A DNA stretch of 64,000 nucleotides from Patagioenas fasciata (lineage: Eukaryota; Chordata; Aves; Columbiformes; Columbidae). The position numbers and the translations under genes were made by a program. The stretch covers positions 61,446,049-61,510,048 of the forward strand of contig NC_092560.1 of assembly GCF_037038585.1 (NCBI RefSeq). Direction: 5' to 3'. The first letter of the stretch is position 1; each line of letters begins with the position of its first letter. Shown here piece by piece: positions 27,508 to 64,000 of this stretch. The notes beneath the pieces are model-generated. The model searched no databases, was not told where the DNA came from, and was given only the letters and a program-made list of their open reading frames with translations.

Positions 27508-28690
27508 GGAAACAACAGGCCGGGCAGCCTAAGCTTGACCCTGGGAAGGCTACATAGACAGCTCCTCTGGGAACTTCAGGAGAGACAAGGCAACGAGGAA
27601 CAAGCAGCACCATTTTACTGGGGCAGATCACCCCCCACCAACCTGCCTTCTACAGCAAGGTGGCTGGCCCTGCAGACACAGGAAGAGAAACAGATGCTGT
27701 ATACCTTGATTTTTGGCAAGGCTTTTGACAAGGTTTCCCACAGTATCCAGGCATATTGGAGACATATATTTTGCATACACGGAACATTGACTGGGTGGAA
27801 AACTAGCTGGTTCACCAGGCACCGGGTTGTGATCACAATATGAAGCCCTGCTAGTGGGTCAGTACTGAATTCAACACTCTTTTATATCATTATTACTGAC
27901 GTGGACAATCTGAAGGAAAGCACTCGCAAACTCTCAGATTTTAGCAAATTGCACGAACAAATTCTATATTGGAAGGCATGACAGCCAGAGGCACCTCAGC
28001 AGACTAAGAAACAGGTTGATAGGGACCTCATTAAGTTTCAAGGCAAATACAAACTCCATCATCCCAAATGCAATAACCCAAAAAACAGCAGTAGAGTGGA
28101 GGCTGACTAGCTAGAAAACAACTCTGTAGAAAACAGGATGGTTGCCCTAGACCACCAAGACACAGCAGCATAACCTTGCAGCAAAGGCCAACTGCGTATT
28201 GGGCTGCGTCAGTGAGTATCCAGCCAGCAGGTGAGAGAAGCCCTGACTCCCCCGCACTTTGTGCTTGTGAGGTTGCATCTGGATTACGGTCTCCAGTACA
28301 CAAAGCCATTGACACACTAAAGCACGCCAAACTGGGAGCCATCAGTCGCACATGACATATAAGGAGAAACTGAAAGAACTGGGTTTGTCAGCCTTGGAAG
28401 GATATGGGCAGAACCTTCCTGATGTTTTCCATAAGACAGTGATGAAAACAGACTTCTCAGAGTGGCACAGTAACAGGATTGGGCTAGGTAATGCACACAA
28501 CTCACGGCAAAGGGAATTCCAATTAGATATTAAACAAAACTGTTCATAATGGGAAGAACCAAACACTGGAACAGGGAAACAAACTCTGGGATTTCCACCC
28601 AGGAGATGTTCAAATCAAAGCTTGTAGCAATCTGAGCAAACTGGATCTGCTTTCAGCAGGTGACAGGATAAAATTATCTCTAGAGGACTC
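27508..28690 (+). mobile_element. Old CR1 LINE, about 1.2 kb with decayed reverse transcriptase
   Basis: Plus-strand sequence matches CR1 ORF2 in order. A remnant of the NYRPVSL region (AACAACAGGCCGGGCAGCCT) lies at about 27508-27530. The AFD-VSHS motif region (AAGGCTTTTGACAAGGTTTCCCAC) is at about 27717-27740. The following helix is readable as GWKTSWF. A degraded catalytic region follows near 27890-27960, then the LKELGLSALE segment near 28360-28400 and the 3' part to about 28690. Many stops and frameshifts show a long-dead copy, and it is more diverged than the other CR1 copies here. Both ends are approximate. Confidence 0.85.
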
Positions 28691-30774
28691 TTTTAAACTA
28701 ATTTTCTCTGTGACTTTGGGAGTGCAAAAACTTGTATTTAAAACAAAAAATAAATCCAAGGTGTCTCATGGCCATGGACACACACTGCAAACTGTCTTCC
28801 GTTCCTCCAGCTGAAGAGAACAGTGTTCTCCATCCTCTCCTTTTGTTCTTGCTTCACTGCATTGCCACGATCTGAGCAGATGTTCACAGCTTGCTTAAGG
28901 CAGGCTAGAGTAAATACTTCTTGGGTATTTACAAGCAGCTAGAGATGGGGTAGAAAGAATAAAATCTTCAGACTAGCAGTCAGATCCACAAAGGGACAGA
29001 AACTATGGCTTTGCCATTTGTCAGACTAAAATCCACACACTGTGGGTACATGCTCCCCAGGTAGACTGCTTCCCCAAGGGGGAAGAGGTCACCTTATGAA
29101 TCAACACCAGGCTGCAGCCTCTGAAAGAAACCTCAAGTCTCAGCTTGACCAAAGCTTGAAGAAAACATGAAAGCTGCATGTGAGACTCGTGCAGCTATAC
29201 CATTGACGTGACTATCAGATAGCTAGAATTACTCCTTTGTCATTCATTCTGAAGTTAGAAAACGAAACCTTGACAGCAATCAAGTTGACCACCTTGTAGA
29301 ACCAAATAACTAAGAACTAAAGCAAACTTATATGGCATCAGCTTCAAAGAGACAGGTTTCATCGTGCACCTCAGCCAATAGAAAATGAACTACTTAAGCC
29401 AAGTTACTTCTTACAGACTTTTTTTTTTATTTTTTAAAAGTCAAAAAGAAAACACATATTGGGATCAACTTCTCTCAGAAGCTCATAGTGAAGATGCTTA
29501 AGTCAGGTGACATCAGTCATACCTAGCATGAGTATTTTAGAGAACATGCAAATAAAAAAAAAAGAACGCACAGTTCACTATTATTCTTTTTCACTACATT
29601 GTTCAATCTTAAGAACCTCAGGGTGGCATTTTGATCTTCTAACTCACAGAAATAATCTCAGACTTACCTCCTCAGGAAATACAACAGGAGAGAAGAGACA
29701 GTGATGAATAAAGAAAAATATTTGACTTTTTATTAGCACTTCAACAGTTACCTGATGCTCCATAATAAAGCACAGTTTCAAAGATAACATGGGTAACTCT
29801 GATGCAATGTAACAGTATAGGGTTTTTTCCAAATATGAAGAAAAAAAATGTATTACCCCTGCCCCATTGTGTTTTCTTTAAGAAAAGTTAAGTCTTCTAA
29901 TAGCTACTTATAAGCAGAGACATACCGCACTTAGATACTTCAAGTTTGACAAGACAAAAATTAATGCTTTGGGATGTTAAATCCCTTCAAATCCCCTTTT
30001 TGCTTAGGTGGGAGGGAGAGAGATAGAAGACTATTTCCTTGTCATTCACCTTCTCCCTTTCCCACCTATTTTTTGCAGACGTAAATGAAAAGTTGGATAA
30101 AATGAAATTAAGAGGCCATATATGCTAAATTCAAATATAGCTGCCGCAATGTTTCAAATTAAAATTCAATTACAAATCTTTTCCTGCAGCGTACAATATA
30201 TTAATGCTTACATGATAATTTTTATTTCAAATTACATTAAAGAGATTTCCAAGAAGGGTCGCTTCTTTCATACATTGTTATATTTCTTAATGCATTACCT
30301 GTTCAAAGCTTGTGCTTTAAGTGATCTTTTTAAGTGATCCTCAGATAAAGAGAGAGGTAGCTAAGTAGAAATACTATGTTTTATGAGGTCTCTATACATG
30401 CTATAATAAAAAAAAATGTTTGTTCTAGCAATCAAAATGGATTAATTTCAAGGCTTACTTCATAACAGTTTTTTATCCCCAGATATGAATGCTTTCTAAT
30501 GCAAATACAGCTATTTCTGTTTACCCTTTGTCACCACGGACAGTTGCTACATCATTATGGAAAAATGATAGATTCATTTTATTGGGCGAATATTTGAGTT
30601 CCACTCAAGTACACTTAAGGAAAACAAAACAGCAATCTATGTCATAATTTAATTCCTTGCTGAACTTATTATGAGAATTTAACAGTGCCTTTAATTAGAT
30701 TAGGAAGAAGTCAAATAATCAAAACACTGGATTTTAAGTTTGGTATGTTTCTGTGCTATTCAAACAATAGCTTA
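28691..30774. other. Interval between CR1 remnant and NNT 3' region
   Basis: AT-rich with no recognisable exon or repeat. Part of it may still belong to a longer NNT 3' untranslated region, since further AATAAA signals occur on the minus strand, for example at 30578-30583 and 29728-29733. Confidence 0.6.
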
Positions 30775-31750
30775 TTTATTTAGAAAAACTCTAATAGACT
30801 CCAGCATCTTAAATATGTTCAAAAGTGCCTTTTCCAGCATCACAAAAATGTTAATTAAGAAAGCATCACTAAATTTTAAAGTAGCAAATACAGTTAAAAG
30901 TCTAAGTGAACATGAACTGAAACACTGTGGCCCAAGTTCTGTGAACAGATCAGGTACACCAGATGTTCTGCCTCTGCAGAACTGGACCATATTTTTCCTA
31001 AGACACTTAAAAAGACAACAACTGGAAAAGATTGAGAACTTAGCAGCTGCTCAAAACACTTAAGCAGTGCAAGTAATTGTACATTTCCTTGTCAGGCTTG
31101 AAGATCACTTGGTAGGTCCCTGAAATCCTGTGTTACATTATACATAATGTGAGCACTACAAAAAAGTGGAACTGTATTTTAAAGAAAATTAAGTTTCCTA
31201 AAATGTTTCTGCTTCACAGCATCCATACAATCCACAAAATAAACAGAATATTATGTTTAGAATCTCAAATCATGTAAGCATCTATTTGCATCTGCTTGCA
31301 TCTGTTTGTAATTTTGCTTTCAATTTTGATGAAATAAATAGTTGTTTTGTCCATATTGGCTAAAGAACAGCTTTGATAAGAGAATACAATTTTGGCACAG
31401 TATTTTTTAGTGAATGTTTATGACAGAAGTACAGTAAAGAGAAAGAAGCCAATAACTACTGAAAGATGAACAGGAGCTGTTAGTGTCTGCTTCTAACAGC
31501 TCCATGCTAACCTTAAAAAGCACATTTTTGTTCTTTAATGCATTGCCTCCTGGGAGATTTAGTTTCAAGGGCTAATGTGTCCATCTTTTCATAAAAGGCT
31601 ACATTCCTGAACTAGATCTCCTAGGAGTCAATGCAGTCTTCTCCAAATGCTGGCTGCATTGTGACAGTAAGAGATTCTTCTAACTCTTGTTTTCCATCAC
31701 CTCTGTGACAAAACTGTAGTCACAATCACAAGTGGAATATAAATCAGTAT
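30775..31750 (-). other. NNT: Probable NNT 3' untranslated region (extent uncertain)
   Basis: The sequence directly after the NNT stop codon must be transcribed. Reading the minus strand, an ATTAAA hexamer lies at 31534-31539 (about 210 nt after the stop), and the first canonical AATAAA hexamers at 30775-30780 and 30578-30583. I cannot tell which is used, so the boundary given is the first canonical signal. A perfect stem-loop sits inside this stretch. There is no other gene-like content. Confidence 0.4.
31473..31503 (-). other. Perfect 11-bp stem-loop in NNT 3' UTR
   Basis: On the plus strand GGAGCTGTTAG (31473-31483) is followed by 9 bases and then its exact reverse complement CTAACAGCTCC (31493-31503). 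In the NNT transcript this would fold as an 11-bp stem with a 9-nt loop, about 250 nt after the stop codon and just beyond the ATTAAA at 31534-31539. Function is unknown. It is too short to be a microRNA precursor. Confidence 0.6.

Positions 31751-64000
<32,250 letters not shown>

Noticed and set aside
27535-27843. 102-codon plus-strand open frame as a host gene
   Set aside because: It falls in the old CR1 copy and contains the remnant of the reverse transcriptase AFD-VSHS motif.
1-31700. FGF10 exons
   Set aside because: I looked for the characteristic FGF core and C-terminal motifs in the open frames and found none.

Overview
The window is vertebrate nuclear DNA, most likely from a bird. 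It is AT-rich and holds a split gene with introns of up to 8.7 kb. Every transposable-element remnant I can recognise is a CR1 LINE fragment, the typical avian (and more broadly sauropsid) retroposon. I see no Alu/B1-type SINEs and nothing prokaryotic. The species cannot be fixed from the sequence alone.

There is one gene I can support: NNT, the mitochondrial proton-translocating NAD(P) transhydrogenase, on the minus strand. Eighteen consecutive coding exons lie between 63478 and 31751. All introns are GT-AG, the reading frame is kept across every junction, and the stop codon is at 31751-31753. Together they give 886 residues, about four fifths of the roughly 1086-residue protein. The presequence and the first part of the NAD(H)-binding domain lie beyond position 64000. 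Exons run in the order: rest of domain I (63478 to about 56741), membrane domain II (about 55839 to 48849), and NADP(H)-binding domain III (45121 to 31751). The nucleotide-binding motifs and the polar membrane residues implicated in proton transfer are intact, so the gene looks functional.

Positions 1 to about 31000 lie downstream of NNT and hold no gene I can recognise. In other vertebrates the neighbour on this side is FGF10, so this is probably the NNT-FGF10 intergenic interval, but no FGF10 exon is visible. It contains CR1 fragments at 3406-3490, 4851-5494, 24184-24375 and 27508-28690, three GC-rich blocks of unknown origin (about 6840-7240, 10010-10215, 14460-14820), several homopolymer tracts and a few short perfect palindromes. 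Two more CR1 fragments sit in NNT introns (41917-42304 antisense to the gene, 43998-44414 sense).

Nothing here is clearly a novel biological system. The observations most worth checking are a perfect 11-bp stem-loop about 250 nt past the NNT stop codon, a diverged repeat pair inside one NNT intron, a U/UG-rich microsatellite next to a short exon's 5' splice site, and a 19-bp palindrome downstream of the gene that consists of two facing NKX2-like sites.
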